Below, piece by piece: positions 54,584 through 64,000 of a stretch of DNA of 64,000 nt (position 1 is the first letter of the stretch; each line of letters begins with the position of its first letter). The translations under genes were made by a program, and so were the position numbers. The notes beneath the pieces were generated by a model. That model was not told the origin of the DNA, did no database searches, and saw only the letters and a program-made list of their open reading frames with translations. The DNA is from Tillandsia leiboldiana (Eukaryota; Streptophyta; Magnoliopsida; Poales; Bromeliaceae): contig JAQNDB010000467.1 in NCBI GenBank assembly GCA_029204045.2, positions 1 through 64,000 on the forward strand. The letters run 5' to 3'.

Positions 54584-56132
54584 TGTTGCTCGGGTTCGAG
54601 CAGGGGTCTGGGTAGTGTAGTCGGGACTTTGTGTCTGGAACAGGTTGGATTAGTTGTGGGGCTCTGCGGCGACCGCGGATATTGGGCGGTTGACCGGATA
54701 TTTACTTAGGCATCGGATTGGGTATCAGATTTCTCTAGTGGATAGAGTTCCCACTTTGTGAGTATTATTATACCAGATTGGGGATCGGGGTTCCTTTAGT
54801 GGACAGAGTTTTCCACTTTGATCATAGTTATGATCAAAGTCCTGCTATACTGAGATACTTGTTACAGAGATACTATACTCGTGTGGGTCGCTCCCCTCGA
54901 GTGCCACTCCGGAGTGTGCGATCGGACGGTTAGAGTTGCAGATCTGTTACTTACTTTGGGATGCGAGCCATGCGGGCCGGTCCCGCGGTTTCGAGCCATG
55001 TGTGCAGATTTCGCTGAGCAGGCAATGCCAGTTTTACTGGTGGCACCAGATTGGGTTATTACCGGCGTTTACTTTCTTGTTGCACTCGTGTCAGGGGGAC
55101 CGAGTGGAGTCTAGTAGCTGTGTTTAGACCAGTGCTAGTGTTGTTGGGAACCGTTTGGGGATTGACGGTGGTCCCAAGGTCTTTGTGAGTTGTCGACCAT
55201 TGTGCGAGAGGCTCGGTGATCTTGAGTTTATACGTTCTGAGAGAGAGCGTGGATTTTGACTATAGCCTGCATGAGCCACTACTCGATAGCGAGTTAGTCC
55301 GTTTGGACGCCCTACATAATTCCTGCCCGTCAGCGGGAGGTGGTTGTAGGTGGGCGCAGGTTTGACTGGACCCGATGTGGCAGTCAGCTCGATTGGGTCG
55401 ATTGAGTACCTCGTGTGCGAGTGTTGCATATCTTTATCAGAGTTTTCCCCATTTGAGCATTTAGATAGAGGCATGGTAGCTGTTGAGAGTCTCCAGCTTT
55501 CTTATTTTAGTCTTTACTGCTTTGGTTATCTCATGCCTCTAGTGGACTTAGTGGGCAGATCGTCGGGCCTGGTGGCGGTACCCACTGAGGACTCCCTTTT
55601 TAGGTGTAGTTCTCACACCCGTTGGGGGTTTTCCCCCTCCCCTTTCTTTTCTCTCATTGTTTTGAAGAGTCTTAGCGGGTGTTGCTGATTCTGTGGTTTT
55701 TGGATTGAGGCGAGGGAGTCGCGTGCTAGATCCCTACCCGTCGTTGGAGAGTAGCGGTACCCCTTCTGAGGAGATCTTAAGTAGATTAGTTGTTTTATTT
55801 TTCCCTCTTTTGAGAGACTGATGTAGTGAGGATATCTTATGTATCGAGAGACTGTACACTATTGTATTTATTGGAGATACCTCCCAGTTGAGTTCAGAAC
55901 TTGTATATAAGGATATTGTATGATTATTATTTTTGGGAGACGGACATTGTGTATTATTTGCAGTTGTACAGTGATTGATTTTAGTTATACAACAGGTTTT
56001 TATTTATTGCTCTGATATTTTGTTTAGCTGTTGTACTTTTCTTGCAGGTAGGACGCTTCGCCTATGCAGGTTGGCATAGGTGGCGGATGTGTTGGCGAGC
56101 CCGGGGCGCAGTTTCGACCCCGGGGCGTGACA
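54584..56132 (+). repeat. 5' LTR of G1 copy 2, 5'-truncated
   Basis: Matches 4718-6435 of the 4.1 kb LTR and ends GGGGCGTGACA before a primer site. The first 2.4 kb, including the TATA box region, is missing and replaced by the G3 LTR. Confidence 0.82.
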
Positions 56133-59100
56133 GATTAGGTTGGTATCAGAGCCTAGGTTGTAGGTCATGGTGGACTTAGAAAACCTAGGCTTATGGTTTG
56201 ACCCTTGGTTGACTTCGTGAGAGTCGTGATTTTTAGCGAGAGTCCTGATTGAGTCTTATACCTCTCCCAAGGGATGGGAAGAGTGATTGGCATGTTTATT
56301 CTCCTAAGCGATTATGTTGGCTGCAGACAACATAACGCTGTGGAACGGGTGACATGCTTTAGACATTCGCTGGATTGGGTCGAGCGTTGTTGTGTGCTGT
56401 TTTGTGGTTTCGTCGTGTCGAGCGGTGTCTCCCCGACGCTGGGTGTTGACCCGTGTGCATCCTGTCACAGCAGTTGAGCTTGAGCGGTTGGTTTTGGGCC
56501 GGATACCTGGATTGAGGTCAGAGAATTCCGGACGCAGATGGCAGGATTGCCAGAGGCTTATCAGCGGCAGAGTGAGCAGCTGGTCTTGGTGACACAGTTG
56601 TCGGAGCACTGAGTAACCCCCTCTGTGCCAACGTTTAGTGCCGAGGCACCGAGGCAGGCTGGATAGTTGACAGCAGAGGAGCTGTGGGATATGATCGATC
56701 TATTGAGCCAAATTCGGCAAATGAACTACCCCGACTCGTAAGATTGAGTTGGAGCCTTTGGAGGCAGAGTCGTGGTTAGTGGTGATGGAGTGAGCAATTG
56801 AGAGCCTCCCTGTGCCAGAGAGGTTATGCAGTTGTTGAACTACGCGCTCCAGGTTTCGAGGGACGAGGCGCATAGGATATGTGAGACTGGGAGTGGATTG
56901 CGCCAGGACACCTTTCAGTTTATTCAGTCCCTCCGTTATAGGTTTTGACGCCTCGTTGGAGTAGGTGTGTGTTTGGAGCGTGGCGTTGCAGTTCCTTTGG
57001 ATAGGGATCTGCCGCCAGAGGCGAGTTCTGGATTTTGGCGCTTGGCGCCGGGTGATGGAGGACAGATCGGCCGGCAGGGGCATTTCTGATTTCTTTTTCC
57101 AGGATAACGAGATCCCCGAGATGCCAGAGATTGGGTGGACCCCGATGGCAGCATCAGTATCTTTATCAGAGTGGCGCTGCGGTAGCATGGTTTTGTTATC
57201 TGTGGAGGACCTTATTCGTCACCTCGGTGGGAGCAGAGACAGAGGTCGTGCTCCCTAGGTGGATAGTCCTGATTTTCCTTGCGTATTGAGCGACTACCAC
57301 TTGCATTGAGCTGATAAACCTGTGCCGCCCGGTTGGAGGGCGCCACAGAAGCGGATTGGGTTGTCGCAGGTGTGAATTCATCACAGCAGTTGGAGTTAGA
57401 GCATGTTGCATTCTTGCATGGACTAAAGGCAGATTTGTTACCACGTGCACAAGAGGTACAGGTTTCTGTTGGTGTTGTGCATGTGGAGGAGGCCGGTGGA
57501 TTATGTCCAATGCAGTTGAGGCCGTGAGTTGTATCGGCAGACTGGTTGGAAACTGTGGCAGTTCGGTGTTTTGACCCAGCGCGTTGGGAAAGGTTGGCAT
57601 ACTGCCACAGGATGGTTGACTGCTGGGAGATAGGATTTTGACCTTCTGCGAGGCAGACGGTGGGAGGCTTGGTGGTTGAGATAGTTAGAGCACACAGGTT
57701 TTAGCGACAGTGTGAGAGGTGCTTGCGGCGGCACAGGGATTCAAGGATATCTCGGTTGCCCACGAGATCCCGGGTGTGATTTCACCTGAGCTGTTGATAA
57801 TGCCGCCGGTTAGGGAGGTGGAGATTGCGTTTGACGTGGTTCGAGGGACCGCGCCACCCTCGACAGCACCTCATTGGATATCGCCTGTGGAGCTGAGAGA
57901 GCTGATGGCACAGTCGCAGGATCTGATGGATCAAGGGGTCTGTTTGACCTAGTGCCCCGTCGTTGATACACGACTGCGAGGGTCCTTTTATGGTTCGAGT
58001 GTAGACAGGTCCGGGTGGTATCTAGGACCTTTTGATGGAGCTATACTCCGGCAGTTATCGTATGATGCGAGTACCTACTTGGAATCATACAGCCGAGGAC
58101 CTTCCCTAGAGGGCATTCAGGATCCGGTAAGGGCATTATGAGAGCATAGTGAGGCCGAATGGAATAACTAATGCCCTGTTGTCTTTGAGATTTGAGGAAT
58201 TGTGTGTTCCATTTGTACCTGGACGGATTTGGGAGTGGTGTTCCCCAAGGATATTTGATTTACTCCCAGAGCGATTTGGAGCACTAGGGGCACTTGTGGA
58301 TGTGCTACCATGCCTGTGTGGATGAAGCTGTATGCCAAGTTATTGAGGTACAAGTTGTAGCTTCAGAAGCATACCTTCTTGGGTCACTTTGTTCTAGCCG
58401 TTGGAGCGGCGGTGGAACCCGGCCAAATGGATGTTATTCAAGGTTGGCTGAAACCTACATTTATTCTTGAGGGGAGGAGCTTCTTGGACTTGGCAGTGCC
58501 GGGAGAGCATGGCCAATGGATAATGAGACTGATACCAGCGCCAATATTAGTATTTCCAGTGTTGGGAGATGGATTTGCGTGTTTTAGTGATGCCTCCCAT
58601 AGTGGCTGTGGAGTTACCGTGGGTTGATCTTCGGTCCGTACTTCATCGGTCCAACCCTTTGAGTATTGCGGCGGGACGAACCGCTATTTTGGTAGGCAAC
58701 TTGGATCCCACAGTTGAGCCTTTCAGTACGCCTATTATTTCCGGCTTTGATTGATATACCTGGGTGTAGGCCATGCCTGCTTGGCTATCAGTCCTGATTA
58801 CTCAACATTTCTGTTCTATACTATATAATAGATTAAGATTTCAGCTTCAGTTTACAGTATCTGCAATGCGGCGCCAATGGAGTTTACAGCTTTCAGCATC
58901 TTGAGTGGGATTTACGCGGATTGTCGTTGATGGCTCGGACTTTTGACTGCGAATTTGGGCATCAACATTATGATCGCCTTTCGAGCCAGTTTTCAGTTCC
59001 GTTCACCGACGGTTTGGTCCCCGTCAGGGTGTTCTTTACTAGTTGAGAGATCGACATCGACCCGTGGGTCCGTTGGGGGTTATGATAGCATGTTGATTGA

Positions 59101-59677
59101 CCAACAGTGGCATGAGATTGTATCTTTAGAGGGTTCCTTTGGATGATATACCGCGGCTGAGTAGTTCACTCGGATGGCCAAGAGTCGGGAGTGACCGAGT
59201 GAGGACCCCTCCTTGTTAGGGCTCTTACCGCGGCTGAGTAGTTCACTCGGATGGCCAAGAGTCGGGAGTGACCGAGTGAGGACCCCTCATTGTTAGGGCT
59301 CTTCTCCTTATTGGATAATCGTGTGGGTGTCCTTCGGGTTGCCTTGGTGGAGTTGACACAGGTTGTGGGTTGGTGCGTGTTGCACTGGCGGTTATTTTGT
59401 TTCCCCTAGCTTTTGATGGAGCCCCTGTGGTGTTTCGCGTCTCAGCTTAGGAGTGTTTTGCTTTTGGATCCCTCGCCCGTGATTGACTCGCCCCTTTGAG
59501 ATCTATGAGTGTTTGGAGTACGAGGGACGCCCGTTGCGAATTCTGGCTCTTGAGATAGGGGAATTGCGCAATCGGGCTATGCCGTACTGGATGTTGTTGT
59601 TGTTGTTGTTGAGGAGTAATCACGGGGAGTGAGTGATGACTTAGGAGCTGGAGATGATGATATTGAGTACTTACCCT
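56133..59677 (+). pseudogene. Decayed gypsy gag-pol, G1 copy 2
   Basis: PBS TGGTATCAGAGC at 56141. Remnants in order: Gag capsid (about 56745-56830, PLEAESWLVVME then AIESLPVPER), protease-RT linker (57719-57952, SPELLIMPPVREVEIAFDVVRGTAP), RT remnant with FPKD in place of the catalytic motif (about 58230-58260), RNase H start (FACFSDASHSGCGV near 58580-58615), C-terminal tail (59505-59640). No integrase core. Ends at the LTR of E. Confidence 0.82.
59150..59303 (+). repeat. 77-bp perfect-looking tandem duplication
   Basis: Two units from ACCGCGGCTGAGTAG to TTAGGGCTCTT, differing at one base (CTCCTTG versus CTCATTG). The first G1 copy has one diverged unit near 1825-1890. Confidence 0.93.
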
Positions 59678-60208
59678 TGTTACGGCTTTTTGGTATTGGC
59701 ATATTTCGTGAGTCAAGTCAGTGAGTTGAGTTGGAGTCTTAAAGGGATCAAATTGTCAAATCAGCTTTCGAAGACTCTTTGAAGATTCAACATGAGCTCA
59801 AGATAACACTCAGGTATGGTTAATTAAACCATGGTGATTATAGTTCATTTATAATCATTGGAATCAGGAAGTTATTGAAACTTGGTTTAGACTTGGGTTT
59901 AGGAACTTGGTTTTAACTAACAACTTAATTTAAGTTTGGATTCCGGTACTTGGTTTGTTTTGGATAAAGCTTATCTTGGAAAAATCAGTTTTTACATTGG
60001 GTACCGGAACCACACTTGAAGTTCCTCTAACCCGACACAGAATTTTTTGAAATTTGCATTGCGTACCGGAACACAGACTCGCGAACCGGAACACAATAGA
60101 AAAATCTGTGTTTGCACCATTGCGTACCGGAACACGTTATTTGGTACCGGTACACAATGCCCTATCGGGATAAAATTGCTAAACCGACTTTTATCTTTTT
60201 CCAAGGGT

Positions 60209-60217
60209 TATAAATAG
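60209..60217 (+). promoter_or_regulatory. TATA box, LTR of E
   Basis: TATAAATAG, downstream of the GTACCGG cluster and followed by the same AGGGTTTCTC leader start as in B. Confidence 0.75.
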
Positions 60218-60470
60218 ACACTTAGGGTTTCTCGACTACGACGACCAATACCGATCAATTCAGAAACACTCGAGAGCAACCCTAGAGGCTGGTTTTTACC
60301 GTTCTTCTTTTTCGCCTCTTTTAGGTCAATTCGACGGTTCTTCCAAGATCTATCTTTTGTCGAATTGATCTAGTCTTTGCTTAGAGATTTCTTCTACGGT
60401 TCCTCAATGAGAATCTAAGCAAAGGATCACCATCGAAGCCTATATTCTTTATCGGCTATTTGCGTCGTGG

Positions 60471-60575
60471 ATTCGACGTGGCATCGTGGATTCGATGTGT
60501 TGAAGGCGTTTCGTGGATTCGAAACGTGTGCTCATGGATTCGAGTGGCGTTCGTGGATTCGAACGTGTGCAGTGG
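60471..60575 (+). other. TGGATT-loop hairpin array in R/U5 of E
   Basis: Five hairpins: CGTCG/CGACG, CATCG/CGATG, CGTTTCG/CGAAACG, a CTCA/CGAG stem with an A/C mismatch next to the loop, and GCGTTCG/CGAACGT. Same loop and order as B with one extra unit. Confidence 0.75.
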
Positions 60576-60985
60576 ACGTGCAATCGGTGGAGCGCAAGGT
60601 CCGAAGAAGTTGAAGGAGGGGTTAAATCCGTGGAGACGGTAATCACCTTGTTATTCTTCTTTTCTTAGGGGATTGTTATTGCGTGGACATCCAATCGGTG
60701 AGCGCAAGGTCCGAAGAAGTTGAAGGAGGGGTTTGAGTCCGTGGAGTCGGTAATCACCTTGTTATTCTTCTATTCTTATTGGATTGTTATTGCGTGTTGG
60801 TCCCGTGGTTTTTCTCCTGGATTGGAGTTTCCACGTAAATCTCGGTGTGCTGTTTTTATTTTCCGCATTGGTTTTTATTTTGCACTGAGATTTGGTTTTA
60901 TAAGTATTACACCTATTCACACCCCCCCTCTAGTTGTTTGATAGTACCTATTTAGATCCTTGTGGATCCTATAAAAACCTACAAT

Positions 60986-60997
60986 TGGTATCAGAGC
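60986..60997 (+). other. Primer binding site of E
   Basis: TGGTATCAGAGC two bases after the LTR. Confidence 0.93.
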
Positions 60998-61017
60998 GGG
61001 TTTTAGGTTTATCTATC

Positions 61018-62973
61018 ATGTTGGGTGAAAGTGGTAATATTTATAGACCTCCTCTTTTTGATGGGACTAATTATGCGTATTGGAAAATACGGATGAGAGC
61101 TTTTCTCATCTCAATTGATGAGCGAGTTTGGCAAACCGTGGAAGACGGTTGGGTGCATCCTGTTTAGGAAGTAGGAAATTCTACTACCCCAAAACCTCGC
61201 TCTAGATGGTCCAAAGAGGAATTTGAAAGATCTTCTTACAATGGGAAAGGTATGAACGCTCTATTTAATTCTCTTTCCTCGACCGAATTTACACGAATTT
61301 CCGCGTGTGAAACCGCGAAGGAAATTTGGGATATTCTCAAAATTACACATGAGGGTACTAATCTTGTAAAAATTCAAAAGCTCCAGATGCTTACAAGTCA
61401 ATTTGACTCTATTCATATGGAAGAGCATGAATTGTTTACAGATTATTACACTAGACTTCAAGATGTAATCAATACTTGTGCTAATTTAGGAGAAAAGATC
61501 CCGGAGTCGAAAATTGTAAGAAAGATACTTCGGACTCTTCCGGAACGGTTTAGGGCAAAGGTTACCGCCATTGAAACCGTTAGTCATCCGGATGAGATGA
61601 GTGTAGAGGAATTAGTAGGTGCTTTGCAAACTTATGAAATGACTTTTCCTACTAATCAAGTTTCTTCCAAGTCTTCTTCTAAGCTTACAGGTATTGCATT
61701 CAAATCAACAAAGGAAGAAGATAGCGAATCAAGTTCCGATGATGAAATCTCTTTTGCCGATTTTGAAGAACAATTGGCGCGGATCACAAAGAAATTTCGT
61801 CGGAAATTTTGGAAGAATCGAATCGATGGATCTTCTTCCACGAAACCATCTAAAGGATCATCGGGTTCTAAATCCTCTAACCTCAAAAGCTTTGCAAAAC
61901 CTTCTAAGGAAAAAGATGAATTCGAAGGGGAAATCCGATGTTATAGATGCAAAGGCTACGGCCATATTTCAACGGATTGTCCTTCTCCGAAATTATATAA
62001 AAAGAAGGCTTTGCAAGCGAAAACTTGGGACGATTTTTCTTCTAATGAATCGACCTCAAGTAAAGAGGAAAACGCCGTTGCTTTTCATGCCTCTAAAATT
62101 CCCTCTTCTAATTTGTGTTTATCATCTTTAGTCACTGACTCTACTCCTTTGATTTTGCATGAAACATCAACATCCGGTGGAGAGTCATCAAGTGAGGGGG
62201 AGTCGGACGAAGAAGAACTCGTTGAGGCATATGAACAACTTCTTACGGAATCAAAGAAGATGGCCAAACATATTAAGAAGTTGAGGAAGCAACGACTTGA
62301 GATTCAAGACGAGAATCAAGCTTTAAAGATCAAACTCCATGATCTCGAGGAGGAACAAGGACGTTTATTGGATAATAATAAAATCCTCCAAGAAAAGTTA
62401 AACCAATTGGAGACAAACGCTAAATCACATATGGACAAGATTGGTTTTCTAGAAAAACAGTTTGAGGAAATTCATGTCACCAACCAAGCATTGACCAAGC
62501 AAGTTCATCAACTCAAATCCGACATACAAAGGCTTTCAACCGTTTCCAAGAAACTAGATTGTATGTGCGGATTAGGTCAAACAAGCAAGGTTGGTTTGGG
62601 ATTTAAAAAGAACCAAACTGTGAAGGCTTCAAGTTCCACTATCAAATCGAAAGGAAGGACGTGTCACCTTTGTGGACTTGAAGGACATTTGGTGAAGGTT
62701 TGCCCGAAAAAGAGAAAGAAAAATTCTTTGGCAACTTCATATAAGGAGCGGACTCAAGGGACTCAAAAGATACATCAAGTCAAAGGAGTTCACTCATCCC
62801 ACCAAAGGTCCGAGCCGCAACATCAATCATTCAAGTGGATCACTGTGAGGAAAAGACCTAAGGTGGATCGACAGTCAAAGCTATCAACTCCCGGCCACAA
62901 CGAATCAAGACAACCCAAAATCCGACGATTTTGGATTCGGAAAGGTGATATCTTTCCTTGTCTTAAGTTCTAA
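61018..62973 (+). pseudogene. gag: Gag of element E, one nonsense codon
   Basis: Starts MLGESGN at 61018 and runs in one frame to 62973 except for TAG at 61165-61167, where B and C have GAG (Glu in HPVEEVGN). Re-initiation at 61252 would leave the UBN2 core, both zinc knuckles (CYRCKGYGHISTDC, CHLCGLEGHLVKVC), the coiled coil and the FPCLKF end. About 650 codons in all, like B. Confidence 0.9.
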
Positions 62974-64000
62974 ATAGTTTATGACTGTATGTAATGCTTT
63001 GATTGGTTTTCCCTTCATATTTTTCTTAATCTCTGCACTACATGTTTTCAATGCTCTTTGTTTTTATGTTTTGTTTTTTGAACAAAAGGTTTTTAATGAA
63101 CAAGTGCATTGAATAAAAAGGGGCTTCACGTTTATTCACTCCAAATTAATTTTATATGGATTATCAACTTTACTCCATAATCATATTCTTGAAGATACTT
63201 CATTATAGGAGTTTTTGATATTATAAGCATCAAATTTTAGAAATCATGTGTGATCTTTAGATGCTTAATCTATCTCGGTTGTGTGAATTCATTGTGTCAA
63301 ACGTGAGACAACTGATAGACTAAAATTTCGGATTTAATTCTTTCACGTAAGAGATTGCATTCTTACAAGGGTAAATAAATGATTTATAAAAGATGTGGAA
63401 AGAGTTACATCCGAAAGGAGTGTGAAAACTACCACCACATGTTGGAAAGAGCTGCCACCCCGGTCGTCCGGTTTGTGTGTGAAGCTACCACATGTTATGG
63501 ATGCTTGGATAATATTTTATGAGAATTTTTTAGTTGAAGCATTCGGAGATTTATATTCAAAGTTCTTATTTTGAACAATCTCCTGGTTGGTATAAGGTGG
63601 GATAGTTGAAAGATGCTCAAAGAGCCACCCTTAGGTATTTTAGTGCTTATCTCAATTTGAATGGGTAGAATTCAAGATTGATGTCGTTTGGAAATCTCCG
63701 TAAGTCATCTTTGTAAATCCGTTACATCTTGATAGACTTTGGATCTCAAGATTATTTTTGATGACTTGTGTTTGATGAATATAACATGAAAAACGGTTTA
63801 TAATGTTTTACCTTTATTTTTCATGATTTTGGAGTAAACCTTTTTAATTTTTATAATTAATTGGATTGAATGACATCTATGTGAATTCATTGTTTTTCAA
63901 AGCACTTAAATGGATTTCTTGATTGTATACAAATCGGTATTTGAAAAGATTTCAAAATTTGGATTTGTTTCAAGAAATTTTTGCTTTTTGGCTCTGTTGT
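62974..64000 (+). other. 3' non-coding region of E (partial)
   Basis: Conserved module at 63392-63620 (GATGT...ACATC stem, CCGG-TCGT-CCGG hairpin, GGTTGGTATAAGGTGGGATAG). The polypurine array and 3' LTR would lie beyond the window. Confidence 0.82.

Larger units (their letters stand above)
59678..60983 (+). repeat. 5' LTR of element E
   Basis: 1,306 bp, TGTTACGG...CCTACA. The GATCCGGATC palindromes are replaced by GTACCGG-type motifs (59943-60153, including GGTACCGGTAC). TATA box at 60209. Hairpins from 60471 to 60575. The 108-bp tandem pair is present (60590-60790). Confidence 0.93.
59678..64000 (+). mobile_element. Element E: gag-only Sirevirus, divergent LTR (right end off window)
   Basis: LTR, primer site, Gag and the start of the 3' non-coding region. 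Gag and 3' region follow B and C closely, while the U3 part of the LTR is different. Left flank ACCCT; the other duplication copy is not visible. Confidence 0.9.

Noticed and set aside
1..64000. Host protein-coding genes or tRNA genes
   Set aside because: All coding similarity found is to retrotransposon proteins; the initiator tRNA-Met matches are 11-12-base primer sites only.

Overview
The window is repeat-dense plant nuclear DNA made almost entirely of nested LTR retrotransposons. I see no host gene, tRNA, rRNA or CRISPR array. A plant is indicated by Ty1/copia elements with Sirevirus hallmarks (initiator tRNA-Met primer sites, repeated GGGGGAGA polypurine tracts, palindrome-rich LTRs, a long coiled-coil Gag) and by Ty3/gypsy elements of the Tekay/Del chromovirus type (integrase with a chromodomain-like tail, multi-kilobase LTRs ending GGGGCGTGACA). 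I cannot name the species.

Layout. 1-6435 is the right part of a decayed gypsy element (G1 copy 1: dead gag-pol, then a 4.1 kb 3' LTR). It abuts a CG-rich island inside another gypsy LTR (6436-8339). That LTR abuts a gypsy pol gene (G4: 8340-8942 and 30292-31493), which is split by an autonomous-type Sirevirus (element A, 8943-30291, target duplication GAATC/TAATC). A was itself hit by a 3.5 kb solo gypsy LTR (13975-17504, duplication GTACC) and by a young gag-only Sirevirus (element B, 21335-27690, duplication ATAGA). B split an extra ORF that A carries downstream of pol.

From 31494 a plus-strand gypsy LTR (G3) runs to 33995 and resumes at 54201-54582. It is split by a minus-strand chimeric gypsy element (D, 33996-54195, duplication AGTGC) that keeps only integrase plus chromodomain and contains a captured LTR/leader of another subfamily. 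D's 5' LTR is split by a gag-only Sirevirus complex (C, 42369-52846, duplication AGGTT), which contains a 100-N assembly gap and a suspicious internal duplication. 54584-59677 is a second decayed G1 copy (truncated LTR, primer site, dead gag-pol). It is interrupted at 59678 by a gag-only Sirevirus of a divergent LTR subtype (element E), which runs off the window.

Interplay. A has the full PR-IN-RT-RNase H complement, though broken. B, C and E encode only Gag but share its primer site, polypurine tract and terminal sequences, so they look like non-autonomous partners of an A-like helper. LTR mismatches counted by eye (A about 0.9%, B about 0.2%, D at least 1%, C about 0.5%) agree with the nesting order.

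The most interesting signal is in the R/U5 part of the Sirevirus LTRs: a row of short hairpins with a constant TGGAYT loop and different but matching stems, conserved across subfamilies by compensatory change. A second structured non-coding module lies downstream of the coding region in A, B, C and E.
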